This document shows, one piece after another, positions 42,687 to 51,285 of a DNA stretch of 64,000 nucleotides. The stretch covers positions 248,001 to 312,000 of the forward strand of contig NZ_CANLZR010000001.1 of NCBI RefSeq assembly GCF_947495705.1, written 5' to 3'. The notes beneath the pieces are model-generated. The model made no database searches and was not told the origin of the DNA. It worked only from the letters and a program-made list of their open reading frames with translations. The position numbers and the translations under genes are program-made. Position 1 is the stretch's first letter. Each line of letters opens with the position of its first letter. The DNA comes from an uncultured Phycicoccus sp. (GTDB lineage Bacteria; Actinomycetota; Actinomycetes; Actinomycetales; Dermatophilaceae).

Positions 42687-43499
42687 TCAGGCCGCGGGGT
42701 AGTTCTGGGTGTCGTAGCCGTTGCGCATCGTGTGCCGGTTGAACGCGAGCCACTTCGCCTGGGACGTCGTGATCGAGCCCGAGCTCACCCCCGCCGCGCG
42801 CAGCGCCCGGGTGGAGTGGCTCGCGGTCTGGCTGCCCCACACGCCGTCGATCGTCGTTCCCAGGCCCCACACGAACTTGCAGGACGCCTGGACGTGCATG
42901 ACCTGGGCCTCCGAGCTCGTCGAGAAGGTCGAGTTGCCGGAGCCGGAGACGAGGTTGTCGATGTGGATGTGGTTCCAGTGGGCGGAGTTGTACAGGTAGG
43001 TCAGCACGTTGCGGAAGTGGTGGTGGCACGCCGCCGACGTCGCCCAGTAGCGCCGGCGGGTCGTCCGCTTCGAGTCGTCCTCGGCCCAGTCCTTCCAGAT
43101 GTCGTAGCGGGCGTAGAAGCGCCGGGTCGGACCGCTGCCGGTGTAGATCCGCGACAGGTCGAAGCCCCGGCCGTTGTTGTGCGCCTCCGAGGTCCGGTGG
43201 TCGGTGTGGGCCCCGTAGCCCCACACCTCGCTGGCATCCGCCCAGCCCGAGGGCGTGTTGTCGTTCCAGAACTGGAGCCAGGAGTTCAGCCGGTCGTGGA
43301 ACGAGGGCCGGTACGCCCAGCTCGCCGCGGAGCCGGTCCCCTCGTAGTGGGTCCTGGCGCCGTTGATGCCGCTGTAGGTCTGGAGCGTGCCGTGGGCGGC
43401 GGCACCGCCGGCGGTCGCCAGGCCGAGTCCGCCGAGGGCGGTCGTCGCGAGCGCTCCGCCGAGCAGGAGCCGGCGGCTCGGGGTGGTGTGGTCGGTCAT
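42687..43499 (-). CDS. Tat-exported extensin-like/M15-type protein
   Basis: Secreted protein of 270 aa. The signal is twin-arginine (PSRRLLLGGALATTALGG). The central domain has metal-site motifs NNGRGFDLSRIY and HWNHIHIDNL, the pattern of extensin-like or D,D-peptidase-type (M15-related) folds. The C-terminal part, GLGTTIDGVWGSQTASHSTR, resembles a peptidoglycan-binding helical repeat. It probably acts on the cell wall, and Tat export suggests folding or metal loading before secretion. ATG 43499 is preceded by GGGGGACC. It converges with pirin across 67 bp. Confidence 0.78.
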   Translation of the reverse strand: MTDHTTPSRRLLLGGALATTALGGLGLATAGGAAAHGTLQTYSGINGARTHYEGTGSAASWAYRPSFHDRLNSWLQFWNDNTPSGWADASEVWGYGAHTDHRTSEAHNNGRGFDLSRIYTGSGPTRRFYARYDIWKDWAEDDSKRTTRRRYWATSAACHHHFRNVLTYLYNSAHWNHIHIDNLVSGSGNSTFSTSSEAQVMHVQASCKFVWGLGTTIDGVWGSQTASHSTRALRAAGVSSGSITTSQAKWLAFNRHTMRNGYDTQNYPAA

Positions 43500-43662
43500 G
43501 GTGGTCCCCCTCGTGGTCGACCGGCGTCTCCGGCCGTGTCCTCGACCCTGGCGGGCGGTCCTGCGACGCCGCTGCGACGGCGCTTCGGGTCGGCTGCGAC
43601 CGACGCCTCGGCCCGCCGCGGGGGCGCGCGGAGCCGGCCCCTCGGCAGGGGATGATGTGCCG

Positions 43663-44568
43663 GTGAGCCTGGCGATGCGACCCAACTGCGAATGCTGCGA
43701 CACCGACCTGCCGGCCGACGCCGTCGGCGCCGTCGTGTGCTCCCTCGAGTGCACCTTCTGCGCCGGGTGCGCCGAGCACCTCGACCGCGCCTGCCCGTCG
43801 TGCGGGGGGGCGCTCATGCCGCGCCCGACGCGGGTCGGCGCCGCGCTCGGGCAGCATCCCGCGTCCACCGAGCGCGTCCACCGTGGCACGCCGTGCCCGG
43901 GGCGGGGCTACGGCGGCGGGACGGCGCCCGCCGCCCGCCTGCAGCGGCACCCGGAGCGGGCCTCGGCGGACCGGGCCGAGCTCGACGCCCTGCTCGACGA
44001 GGTGCTCGCCGGCACGCTGTCGACCGTCGTCGACGGACGCCCCTGGGTCGTCCCGATGCTGTTCGCACGGGACGGCGACCGCGTCCTCCTGCACGGCTCC
44101 ACCGGTGCCGGCGCTCTGCGCCAGGTGGCCGCGGGCGCGCCCGCCGCTCTCACGGTCGTCGCCGTCGACGGCCTCGTCGTCGCCCACACGACGTTCGAGT
44201 CGTCCGCGAACTACCGGTCCGCCGTCCTGCACGGCGACCTCGAGACCCTCACCGGTGACGACCGCACCCGGGCCCTGGAGGTGCTCTCGGAGCGGCTCAT
44301 CCCGGGGCGGACCGCCGAGGTCCGCGCGATGACCCGCCGGGAGCAGTCGGCCACCCTGGCGATGGCCCTGCCGATCACCGACGGACGCTGGCTCCTCAAG
44401 GTGCGCCGTGGCGGCCCGAGCGAGCCCGACGAGCCCACGGACGCCTGGACCGGGGTCGTGCCGTTCCGGGTCGTCGCGGGCGACATCGAGCCCGCCGCGC
44501 GCACCGTCGCGGCGGACATCCCCGTCCCCGCGTCGGTCCGGGCGCTCGCCGACCGGTGGGCCCGGTGA
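43663..44568 (+). CDS. DUF1272 zinc-binding domain fused to a flavin-binding (PNPOx-like) domain
   Basis: A 301-residue fusion. Residues about 5-55 are a complete DUF1272 module with four CxxC-type pairs (MRPNCECCDTDLP, CSLECTFCAGC, CPSCGGALMPRP). After a Gly/His-rich linker, residues about 95-300 form a pyridoxamine-phosphate-oxidase-like split barrel (DEVLAGTLSTVVDGRPWVV, FARDGDRVLLHGST, SANYRSAVLHGDLE). Such barrels bind FMN or F420. DUF1272 is normally a stand-alone protein of under 100 aa. GTG 43663 matches the usual DUF1272 N-terminus; ATG 43675 is possible. The GTGA stop overlap couples it to the MetE-like gene. Confidence 0.83.
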   Translation: MSLAMRPNCECCDTDLPADAVGAVVCSLECTFCAGCAEHLDRACPSCGGALMPRPTRVGAALGQHPASTERVHRGTPCPGRGYGGGTAPAARLQRHPERASADRAELDALLDEVLAGTLSTVVDGRPWVVPMLFARDGDRVLLHGSTGAGALRQVAAGAPAALTVVAVDGLVVAHTTFESSANYRSAVLHGDLETLTGDDRTRALEVLSERLIPGRTAEVRAMTRREQSATLAMALPITDGRWLLKVRRGGPSEPDEPTDAWTGVVPFRVVAGDIEPAARTVAADIPVPASVRALADRWAR

Positions 44569-45572
44569 GCGCGGGGATGCCCGGCGCGCGGGCCACCGGG
44601 ATCGGGTCGTGGCCCGGGCGCTCGACCCGTGAGGCCGTGCGCACCGTGCGCGACCTCCTTGTCGACGGTGACGGTCTCGGCCTGCCGTACCTGCCCGAGA
44701 CCCCGGGCCGCGGGCCGGGTGCCGACATGATCGGCCGCGCGGCCGGGCTCCTCGTCGACCTGCACGTCGACCTCCAGCCGAGCGGATGGCGTCTCGTCGA
44801 CCGGCCGGGCCACGACGCCGGACGGACCGCCGCCCTGCTGCGGGAGGACCTCGACGAGCTCGCCGAGGCCTACGACGGGTACACCGGGCCCCTCAAGGTC
44901 CAGGTCTGCGGGCCGTGGACGCTCGCGGCCACCCTGGAGCTGACCCGGGGGGAGCGGGTCGTCTCCGACCCCGGCGCCGTCGCGGACCTGCTCGCCTCGC
45001 TCGCGGAAGGCGCCGCGGCCCACGTCGCCGCCGTGCGGCGGCTCGTGCCGGCGGCCGAGGTGGTCCTGCAGGTCGACGAGCCGGCCCTGCCCGCGGTGCT
45101 CGAGGGGTCGCTGCCGACGGCGTCCGGCTACGGGCGGGTGCGGGCCGTCGACGCCCAGGTGGTGGCCGGCGGCCTGCGCGACCTGCTCGCGCTGCACGAC
45201 GGGCCGACGGTGCTGCACTCGTGCCACCCGCGCACACCACTGCCGCTGCTGCGGTCGGTCGGAGCCGGCGCGGTGGCCGTCGACCTCGTCGAGGCCTCGC
45301 CCGTCCGCTGGGAGTCGGTGGCGGCGACCCTCGAGGCCGGGACCGGCGTCGTCGCCGGGGTCCTCGCGACCGACGGCTCGACGTCCGACACCGACGCCCA
45401 TCGGCGTCTCGTCGACGGGCTGGACCGGGCCGGCATCTCCCTCGACGCGGCGCGGGGGCTGGTCGTGTCCCCGGCCTGCGGGCTCGCCGGGCTCACGCCG
45501 CAGGGGGCCCGGAGCGTTCAACGGGCGGCGCTCGACACCGCGCGCCGACTCCTCGAGGAGCTGGAGCCCTGA
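44565..45572 (+). CDS. MetE-like cobalamin-independent methionine synthase C-terminal domain protein
   Basis: Protein of 335 aa corresponding to the catalytic (C-terminal) barrel of MetE. The opening GIGSWPGRSTREA resembles the methyl-folate-binding start. The VLQVDEPALPAV motif is intact, and zinc ligands are His218/Cys220 (LHSCHP) and Cys305 (SPACGLAGL). It lacks the N-terminal half of MetE, so its methyl donor may be something other than polyglutamyl folate. A homologue of this short type lies next to ligA in Mycobacterium. GTG 44565 overlaps the preceding stop, and its own TGA overlaps the EamA ATG. Confidence 0.86.
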   Translation: MSAGMPGARATGIGSWPGRSTREAVRTVRDLLVDGDGLGLPYLPETPGRGPGADMIGRAAGLLVDLHVDLQPSGWRLVDRPGHDAGRTAALLREDLDELAEAYDGYTGPLKVQVCGPWTLAATLELTRGERVVSDPGAVADLLASLAEGAAAHVAAVRRLVPAAEVVLQVDEPALPAVLEGSLPTASGYGRVRAVDAQVVAGGLRDLLALHDGPTVLHSCHPRTPLPLLRSVGAGAVAVDLVEASPVRWESVAATLEAGTGVVAGVLATDGSTSDTDAHRRLVDGLDRAGISLDAARGLVVSPACGLAGLTPQGARSVQRAALDTARRLLEELEP

Positions 45573-46681
45573 TGGTGCAACCGCGGGTGCCGTGGCAGGC
45601 CAAGTTCGTCGCGCTCGTGCTCATCTGGGGGTCGAGCTTCCTGCTCATGAAGGTGGGGCTGGAGTCGCTCGGGCCGGTCCAGATCTCCGCCCTGCGGACC
45701 GCGACGGGTGCCGTCGTCGTCACCTCCCTGCTCGTCCTCGGCGGGGGCCGGCTGCCGTCCGGGGCGCGGGTCTGGGGGCATCTCGTCGTGTGCGGGTTCT
45801 TCCTCGCCGCGCTGCCGTTCACGCTGTTCGCGCTCTCGGAGACCCGGATCTCGTCGGCGCTCGCGGGGATCGGGAACGCGGCGACGCCGATCGCGACCGT
45901 GCTCGCGACGCTGGCCCTCCTGCCCGGCGCCGGGCTCACCGGGCGCCGGGTCGTCGCCGTCGTCGTCGGGTTCGCCGGCGTCGTGACGATCATGGAGCCG
46001 TGGACGTCGGCCTCCGGGCCCGACCTGCTGGGGTTCGCCATGGCCCTCGGCGGTGGGGCGAGCTACGGGGTGGGCTGGACGTACAACCGGCGCTTCCTCG
46101 CCGGCGCCGACCTCGGGGGGCTCGCGATGCCCGCCGCGACGCTGCTCACCGGGCTCGCGCTCATGGTGCCGGTGTCGCTCACCTGGGCCGCGACCTCGGG
46201 CGGCGGCCTCGGCGCGCTCACGCGGACCGTCCCCGCCACCGACGTGCCGGGGTGGCTGCCGCTGGCGTGCGTCCTCGTCCTCGGGGTGGTCGGCACCGGC
46301 TTCGCCTACGTCCTCCAGTTCGACGTCGTGCGGGGAGCCGGCCCGCTCGTGGGGTCGACGATCACCTACCTCATCCCGGTCGTGTCGGTACTGCTCGGCG
46401 TCCTCGTGCTGCGCGAGCGGCTCGGCCTGTGGCAGGTGGTCGGGTTCGCCGTCGTCCTCGCCGCCGCCTGGGTCGTCAACCGCACGCCCCGCTCACCCGA
46501 AGCCGTCGTCGTCCGCTCCCGCGAACAGGGCGTCGTCGTCGTCCAGGGGCTCGAAGGCGACGGCCGCGCGCCGGAACGCGCGTTGCGCGATGAGCCCGGT
46601 GACGACCGAGGCCACGCCGAGCGCCGCCAGCGCGAGGACCGCGGGGCGTGGAGCGGGGGAGAGCGCGTCGAAGACGCGTGA
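45572..46681 (+). CDS. EamA/DMT-family transporter with a C-terminal extension
   Basis: Drug/metabolite exporter with ten transmembrane helices in two EamA repeats (FVALVLIWGSSFLLMKVGLE opens the first; ALGGGASYGVGWTYNRRF the second). The repeats end at about residue 310 (VVLAAAWVVNRTP). A hydrophilic tail of roughly 60 residues then runs to the stop at 46681, and this tail is read entirely through the opposite strand of the convergent gene at 46493-47050. The family usually ends soon after the last helix, so the tail is probably read-through made tolerable by the absence of stops in GC-rich antisense sequence. ATG 45572 shares a base with the MetE-like TGA. Confidence 0.87.
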   Translation: MVQPRVPWQAKFVALVLIWGSSFLLMKVGLESLGPVQISALRTATGAVVVTSLLVLGGGRLPSGARVWGHLVVCGFFLAALPFTLFALSETRISSALAGIGNAATPIATVLATLALLPGAGLTGRRVVAVVVGFAGVVTIMEPWTSASGPDLLGFAMALGGGASYGVGWTYNRRFLAGADLGGLAMPAATLLTGLALMVPVSLTWAATSGGGLGALTRTVPATDVPGWLPLACVLVLGVVGTGFAYVLQFDVVRGAGPLVGSTITYLIPVVSVLLGVLVLRERLGLWQVVGFAVVLAAAWVVNRTPRSPEAVVVRSREQGVVVVQGLEGDGRAPERALRDEPGDDRGHAERRQREDRGAWSGGERVEDA

Positions 46682-47050
46682 CGGGGCCCAGACCAGGACC
46701 GAGACGGCGATCGCGAAGGCGCCGAGCACGACGATGGGGTCCCACCCGCTGGCCCGGCGCAGGACGAGCCGCCACGCGGACGCGACGGTCCAGATGCCGA
46801 GCCCGGCCGCGGCGAGGGCGACGGGGGCGAGCAGGATCTGCAGCGAGCCGGGCAGCTCGTCACCGGGCCGCGGGTAGAAGGTGACCCGCACCCAGAACGC
46901 GACGACGAGGACGAGGACGACGGTCCACACGAGGGCGAACCCGAGGCCGGCGGCGCGCCACAGCTCGGCCACCCGGACCCGGGTCGCGTGCTCGCGGGCC
47001 GCGCGGTCCTGGTCGTCGGCGCGGCGCCGGCGAGCCGTGGGCTCGCTCAT
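46493..47050 (-). CDS. four-TM membrane protein of unknown function
   Basis: A 185-residue protein with an Arg-rich N-terminus, then hydrophobic helices at about 35-55 (LGFALVWTVVLVLVVAFWV), 72-92, 104-123 and 137-155, and an acidic tail (FEPLDDDDALFAGADDDGFG). No family recognised. ATG 47050 overlaps the stop of the acyl-CoA ligase gene (TGATG), so the two are co-translated. The 3' 189 bp overlap the tail of the convergent EamA gene. The acidic C-terminal tail is opposite the EamA tail, so one of the two ends may not be constrained. Confidence 0.72.
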   Translation of the reverse strand: MSEPTARRRRADDQDRAAREHATRVRVAELWRAAGLGFALVWTVVLVLVVAFWVRVTFYPRPGDELPGSLQILLAPVALAAAGLGIWTVASAWRLVLRRASGWDPIVVLGAFAIAVSVLVWAPSRVFDALSPAPRPAVLALAALGVASVVTGLIAQRAFRRAAVAFEPLDDDDALFAGADDDGFG

Positions 47051-48540
47051 CACTCAGCCGGCGCGTGGACCTCGCGCCGCAGGATCTTGCCCGTGGGCCC
47101 CTTGGGCAGCGACTCGACGAGCCACACCCGCCGGGGGTACTTGTAGGCCGCGATCCGCTCCTTGGCGAACGCGATGATGTCCTCGGGGGTGGTCGTGGAG
47201 CCCTCACGCAGCGCGACCGCCGCGCCGACCTGCTCACCGAGCAGCTCGTCGGGCATCCCGACGACCGCGGCCTCGAGGACGTCCGGGTGGGTGTAGAGGA
47301 GCTCCTCGACCTCGCGCGGGTACACGTTCATCCCGCCACGCAGGATCATGTCCTTCTTGCGGTCGACGATCGTGAAGTAGCCCTCGTCGTCCATCGTCGC
47401 GAGGTCGCCGGTGCGGAACCAGCCGTCCGGGATCGCCTCGGCGGTGGCCTCCGGCTTGTTCCAGTAGCCCTTCATGACGTTGTCGCCGCGGATCGCGATC
47501 TCGCCGACCTCGCCGACCGCCACCTCGTTGCCGTCGAGGTCGACGCACCTCATCTCGCAGCCGGGGATCGCGACGCCGATGGTGCCGGGCTTGCGCTCCC
47601 GGTCGGGCATGTTGAAGCTCGCGACGGGTGAGGTCTCGGACAGGCCGTAGCCCTCGAGGATGACGCACCCGAACTTCTGCTCGAACGAGCGCATGACCTC
47701 CAGCGGCATCGCGGACCCGCCGGAGGCGCAGGTGCGCAGCGACGAGGCGTCCATGCCGTCGGACGCGGGGTGGTTGAGGATCGCCGCGTACATCGTGGGG
47801 ACGCCCTGCATGATCGTCACCCGCTCCTTCTCGATGACCTCGATCGCCGCCTGCGGGTCGAAGCGGGGGATGAGCGCGAGCGAGGCCCCGGCGATGGTCG
47901 CCGCGTTGAGCCCGACGACGAGACCGAAGACGTGGAACAGCGGCAGGCAGCCCATGACGACGTCGTCGGAGGTCATCGTCTGGATGACCTCGGCCGAGCG
48001 GGTCGCGTTGAGGTGGATGTTGCGGTGGGTGAGCTCGGCTCCCTTGGGTCGGCCGGTGGTCCCCGACGTGTAGAGGATGATCGCCGTGTCGTCGTCCTCG
48101 CGGGGGGTCGCCTCGGCGATGGGGTCGCCACCCTCGAAGTCGTCCGGCCCCATCGGGCCGGTCTGGACGATGCGGGTGCCGCTCGTCGAGGCGCCCTTGG
48201 TGGCCTCGCCGACGAAGTCCGGCCACACGAACGCGATCTTCGCGCCGGAGTCCGTGAAGAAGTACTCGATCTCGCCGGACTTCAGGAGCGGGTTCATCGG
48301 GACGACGATGCCGCCTGCGAGGAGGATCCCCCAGTACACGACGGGAAAGCTCGGGACGTTGGGCAGGATGACGGCCACCCGGTCGCCCGGCTGGATGCCG
48401 TTCTCGCGCAGCGCTCCAGCGACCTTCGCGGCCATCCCGTGCAGCTGGGCGTAGGTGACGCCCTGGCCGTTGACCCGCAGGGCGTCCTTGTCCGGCTGCG
48501 CGGCGGCGGTCGTCGTGAGGTTCGTCGCGAGGTTCGTCAT
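47050..48540 (-). CDS. long-chain fatty-acid-CoA ligase-type AMP-binding enzyme
   Basis: Adenylate-forming enzyme of 496 aa. Core motifs are A3 YTSGTTGRPKGAELTHRN, A5 EGYGLSETSP, A7 GWFRTGDLATMDDEGYF, A8 DRKKDMILRGGMNVYP and the A10 lysine in LPKGPTGKILRRE. The size and DMILRGGMNVYPREVE fit acyl-CoA ligases, with a fatty or aromatic acid substrate. No membrane segment. ATG 48540 is taken because the family starts just before ATNLTTTAAAQPDKDAL, while the open frame continues upstream without similarity. A small membrane-protein gene is coupled downstream. Confidence 0.93.
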   Translation of the reverse strand: MTNLATNLTTTAAAQPDKDALRVNGQGVTYAQLHGMAAKVAGALRENGIQPGDRVAVILPNVPSFPVVYWGILLAGGIVVPMNPLLKSGEIEYFFTDSGAKIAFVWPDFVGEATKGASTSGTRIVQTGPMGPDDFEGGDPIAEATPREDDDTAIILYTSGTTGRPKGAELTHRNIHLNATRSAEVIQTMTSDDVVMGCLPLFHVFGLVVGLNAATIAGASLALIPRFDPQAAIEVIEKERVTIMQGVPTMYAAILNHPASDGMDASSLRTCASGGSAMPLEVMRSFEQKFGCVILEGYGLSETSPVASFNMPDRERKPGTIGVAIPGCEMRCVDLDGNEVAVGEVGEIAIRGDNVMKGYWNKPEATAEAIPDGWFRTGDLATMDDEGYFTIVDRKKDMILRGGMNVYPREVEELLYTHPDVLEAAVVGMPDELLGEQVGAAVALREGSTTTPEDIIAFAKERIAAYKYPRRVWLVESLPKGPTGKILRREVHAPAE

Positions 48541-48733
48541 CGGGGCTCCTGACCGACGTCGGTGGCGGGGTCCCATCCTCACCCGCCGGACCTCCCGGGC
48601 GCCAGCACCTCCTGCGCGGCGCATGCCGGACCGGGGTCGCAGCGGCAGCGCACCGTGCGCACAGCGCCGCCGGGCAGGGTCGGCGTCGAGCCCCTCGTGG
48701 GTGACGACACTCGAGCGAACGGAAACGACCGCC

Positions 48734-49516
48734 ATGAGACGCACGCGCAGAAGCATCCTCGGAATCCTGACCGCGACAGCCCTGGCCGGAGGAGCGCTGG
48801 CGGCGACGGCGCCGGCGGCGTCGGCCGCAGACCCGCAGCGGGTGCGGATCGTGACGGCCAACGTCGACTTCAACGCCGACAAGGACGTGGTCATGGACCG
48901 CTTCCGGGTCTACAGCGAGAACGCGGACATCGTGCTTCTCCAGGAGGCGAAGTGGATCGACCTGCACTGGCGGCTCCGCAACGACGACGAGTGGATCGTG
49001 CGCCAGGACCTCGGCTCCGACGCCAAGCAGGGCTCGGCCATCGTCATTCGTCGGTCCATCGTCGAGAAGGCCTCCGACGTCGAGGCGCTCGACCTGCGGC
49101 TAGGCACGGACTCCGACGAGTGCGACACGCTGCCGCGGTACATCGCCCACGTGCGCATCACCCTCAAGAACGGCGGCGTCATCCGCCCGGCCTCGGCGCA
49201 CCTGCCCCCGCCGCGGTGCCAGACCGGCCCCGGGAGCGACTACGACGAGATGATCGACTCCATCGCGGCGATGTCCGCCAACCACCCGTCCCGGCTCATC
49301 GTGGGCGGCGACTGGAACAAGCCGGTCAACAGCAACCCCAACGGGCTCAAGGCCAAGACCGACGGCCGCCTCGTGCCCCGTGGGCTCGGCGACGGGATCG
49401 ACGGCTTCTACAAGCCCAAGGCGCTCAGCATGCCCTGGGGAGTGACGGACGCGGGGCTGGCCTCCAGTGGCCACCGGGCGGTCAAGATGACGGTCGACGT
49501 GCCGTCTACCTACTGA
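48734..49516 (+). CDS. secreted endonuclease/exonuclease/phosphatase-family protein
   Basis: Exported protein of 260 aa. The signal peptide begins MRRTRRSILGILTATALAGG and probably ends at an ASAADP site; an RR pair is present but the Tat consensus is imperfect. The mature domain is EEP fold: RIVTANVDFN, DIVLLQEAKW (metal Glu), IVGGDWNKPVNSN (Asp-x-Asn) and the late SSGHRAVKM (Ser-x-His). It could degrade extracellular DNA or be a phosphodiesterase. Two cysteines (DECDTL, PRCQTG) may form a disulfide. The gap to the upstream divergent acyl-CoA ligase is 193 bp and shows no further feature. Confidence 0.84.
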   Translation: MRRTRRSILGILTATALAGGALAATAPAASAADPQRVRIVTANVDFNADKDVVMDRFRVYSENADIVLLQEAKWIDLHWRLRNDDEWIVRQDLGSDAKQGSAIVIRRSIVEKASDVEALDLRLGTDSDECDTLPRYIAHVRITLKNGGVIRPASAHLPPPRCQTGPGSDYDEMIDSIAAMSANHPSRLIVGGDWNKPVNSNPNGLKAKTDGRLVPRGLGDGIDGFYKPKALSMPWGVTDAGLASSGHRAVKMTVDVPSTY

Positions 49517-49598
49517 CCGGCTCCCCCGGGACTGGGGCTCGGTTCCGTTCTGCTGACGGTGAACTGGTCCGAACAGCCTGTGGACGGATGCTTGCTAC

Positions 49599-49620
49599 TC
49601 GTACGCGTGTTCGATACGAT
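49599..49620 (+). promoter_or_regulatory. LexA-type SOS box and -10 of the DUF222/HNH gene
   Basis: TCGTACGCGTGTTCGA (49599-49614) matches the mycobacterial/Gram-positive LexA site TCGAAC-N4-GTTCGA at 11 of 12 half-site positions. TACGAT (49615-49620) directly abuts it and ends 5 nt before ATG 49626, so LexA would sit over the promoter. 13E12-family genes are known members of the mycobacterial SOS regulon. Confidence 0.65.
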
Positions 49621-49625
49621 GGGGC

Positions 49626-51095
49626 ATGGCCCGGGGGACCCTCACGATCGTGGAGCGACGCTCCAGGGTCGAGGCTGCGCGGGAGGCGCTGGCGGGTCTG
49701 GGTGAGGTGCTGGGGCAGGCGTCGGGGGCCGAGCTGGGTGAGCTGATGGGGGTCGTCGACGACGTCGCCGCGCAGGCCTGCGCCGCCCGGGTGACCGTCA
49801 CGGTGGAGGCCGCCCGGCGGGGTGAGTGCACCGGGGCCGGGGTCCACGGGTGGGTCCGCGAGCACGCGCCGTCGCTGCGGCAGGGCGGGGCCGGGCCCGT
49901 CGCGGCCCTGGCCCGCGAGGTCACCGCCGCCGACACCGCCCTGGCCCGGGTCGAGCCCGACCCCGACTCGCCGGTCGGCCTGGTGTGGGCCGCGGTCACC
50001 ACCGGCACGTTGACGGCGGGCACGGCGACGGCGGTGCTGCGCGAGGTCGACCGGCTGGCGCCGCTGCTGCGCCCCGAGGCCGTGCCCACCGTCACCACCG
50101 CCCTGGTCGACCTCGCCACCGAGTGGGGCCCGACCGTGATGCGGCGGCTCCGGCCCCGGCTACTGGCCGACCACGGCCGGCCCGGCGTCCTCGACGACCT
50201 GCACCACCGCCTCGAGGGAGCCGCCCGGCTCTCGATGCCGCACGTGGAGTCCGCCGACCTCACCGAGTACCAGCTGTGGATGACCCCCGAGCAGGCCACC
50301 GCCCTCGAAGCCGCCATCGGGCCGCTGTCCGCGCCCACCCCCAACGACCGCACCGGGGAACGGGACCTGCGCCCCACCGGGCAGCGCCGCGTCGAAGCCC
50401 TCACCGAGGTCTGCCGCCGCTCCAGCACCCTGGACGCCGACCAGGCCGGGGCCGACGGGGCGGCCGGGTCACCGGCCGCCGTCCACGTCACCATCGACCT
50501 CACCGACCTCGAGCACCGCACCGGCGCCTCCGAGGTCCTCGGCTCCGCCGCCACCGCCACCCTCCTGCCCCCCGAAGCCCTGCGCCGCATCGCCTGCGAC
50601 GCCGCGCTCGTCCCGCACGTCCTGGGCACCCACGGCGAGCACCTCGACCAAGGCCGCGTCGCCCGCCTCTTCACCCGAGCCCAACGCCGCCGCCTCTGGC
50701 TGCGCGACCGCGGCTGCACCTACCCCGGCTGCACCGCCCCCGCCGCCTGGACCCGCGCCCACCACCTCACCCACTGGGCCGACGGCGGACCAACCGACAT
50801 CACCAACGCCGCCCTGCTCTGCCAACACCACCACACCACCGTCCACCGACGACGCCTCACCGCCCACACCACCCCCACCCCCGACCCCCACGGCCGCCAC
50901 GTCCACTGGGACCTCACCGACGGCTCCTACGACCGCCACCTCGCCCACCAGCGGAAACGGGCCCCCGGCGACCCGCCACCCCGACCACCGAGCCGGCTCC
51001 TCCACGCCCACATCGGCGCCCCCGACCACGACGACGACCTCGAGCTCTGGTGGGCCGAGCTCACCGACAACGACTGGACCCTCCCCGCCGCCTGA
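49626..51095 (+). CDS. DUF222/13E12-type HNH endonuclease-domain protein
   Basis: Protein of 489 aa with the two-part build of the actinobacterial 13E12 repeat family. An N-terminal helical DUF222 domain (about residues 20-330; ELMGVVDDVAAQACAARVTV onwards) is followed by an HNH nuclease motif at about 355-410: RDRGCTYPGCTAPAAWTRAHH, then HWADGGPTDITNAALLC and HHTTVHRR. Both zinc-type cysteine pairs and the catalytic His are present. The family is multi-copy in many actinobacterial genomes and can be mobile. The overlapping SOS box predicts induction by DNA damage. The 3' part has very strong C bias at third positions. Confidence 0.93.
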   Translation: MARGTLTIVERRSRVEAAREALAGLGEVLGQASGAELGELMGVVDDVAAQACAARVTVTVEAARRGECTGAGVHGWVREHAPSLRQGGAGPVAALAREVTAADTALARVEPDPDSPVGLVWAAVTTGTLTAGTATAVLREVDRLAPLLRPEAVPTVTTALVDLATEWGPTVMRRLRPRLLADHGRPGVLDDLHHRLEGAARLSMPHVESADLTEYQLWMTPEQATALEAAIGPLSAPTPNDRTGERDLRPTGQRRVEALTEVCRRSSTLDADQAGADGAAGSPAAVHVTIDLTDLEHRTGASEVLGSAATATLLPPEALRRIACDAALVPHVLGTHGEHLDQGRVARLFTRAQRRRLWLRDRGCTYPGCTAPAAWTRAHHLTHWADGGPTDITNAALLCQHHHTTVHRRRLTAHTTPTPDPHGRHVHWDLTDGSYDRHLAHQRKRAPGDPPPRPPSRLLHAHIGAPDHDDDLELWWAELTDNDWTLPAA

Positions 51096-51114
51096 CGCGA
51101 GGCCCACCGGCATT

Positions 51115-51156
51115 CGTGGGTGAAGACCGTCGCCCGGCCGCCGGTTCTCACCCACG
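51115..51156. repeat. inverted repeat after the HNH gene
   Basis: Arms 51115-51129 (cgtgggtgaagaccg) and 51142-51156 (cggttctcacccacg) match at 13 of 15 positions around a 12-nt loop. It starts 19 bp beyond the stop and has no T-tract. It is a possible terminator, or another of the palindromic elements common in this window. Confidence 0.5.
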
Positions 51157-51285
51157 TTCCGCACCCGCACGTCCGCCCCGTCCGATGTGACGTCGCAGTC
51201 AGTCGGCATCCGAGGGCGGTGCCCAGCGGGACACTCGAGGTGAGGCCACGATGACCACCACATCGCTCGAGAGTGAGGAACCGCG

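Noticed and set aside
48541-48733. Small gene in the gap before the secreted EEP protein
   Set aside because: Open frames there lack a start with a ribosome site and have no coherent composition.
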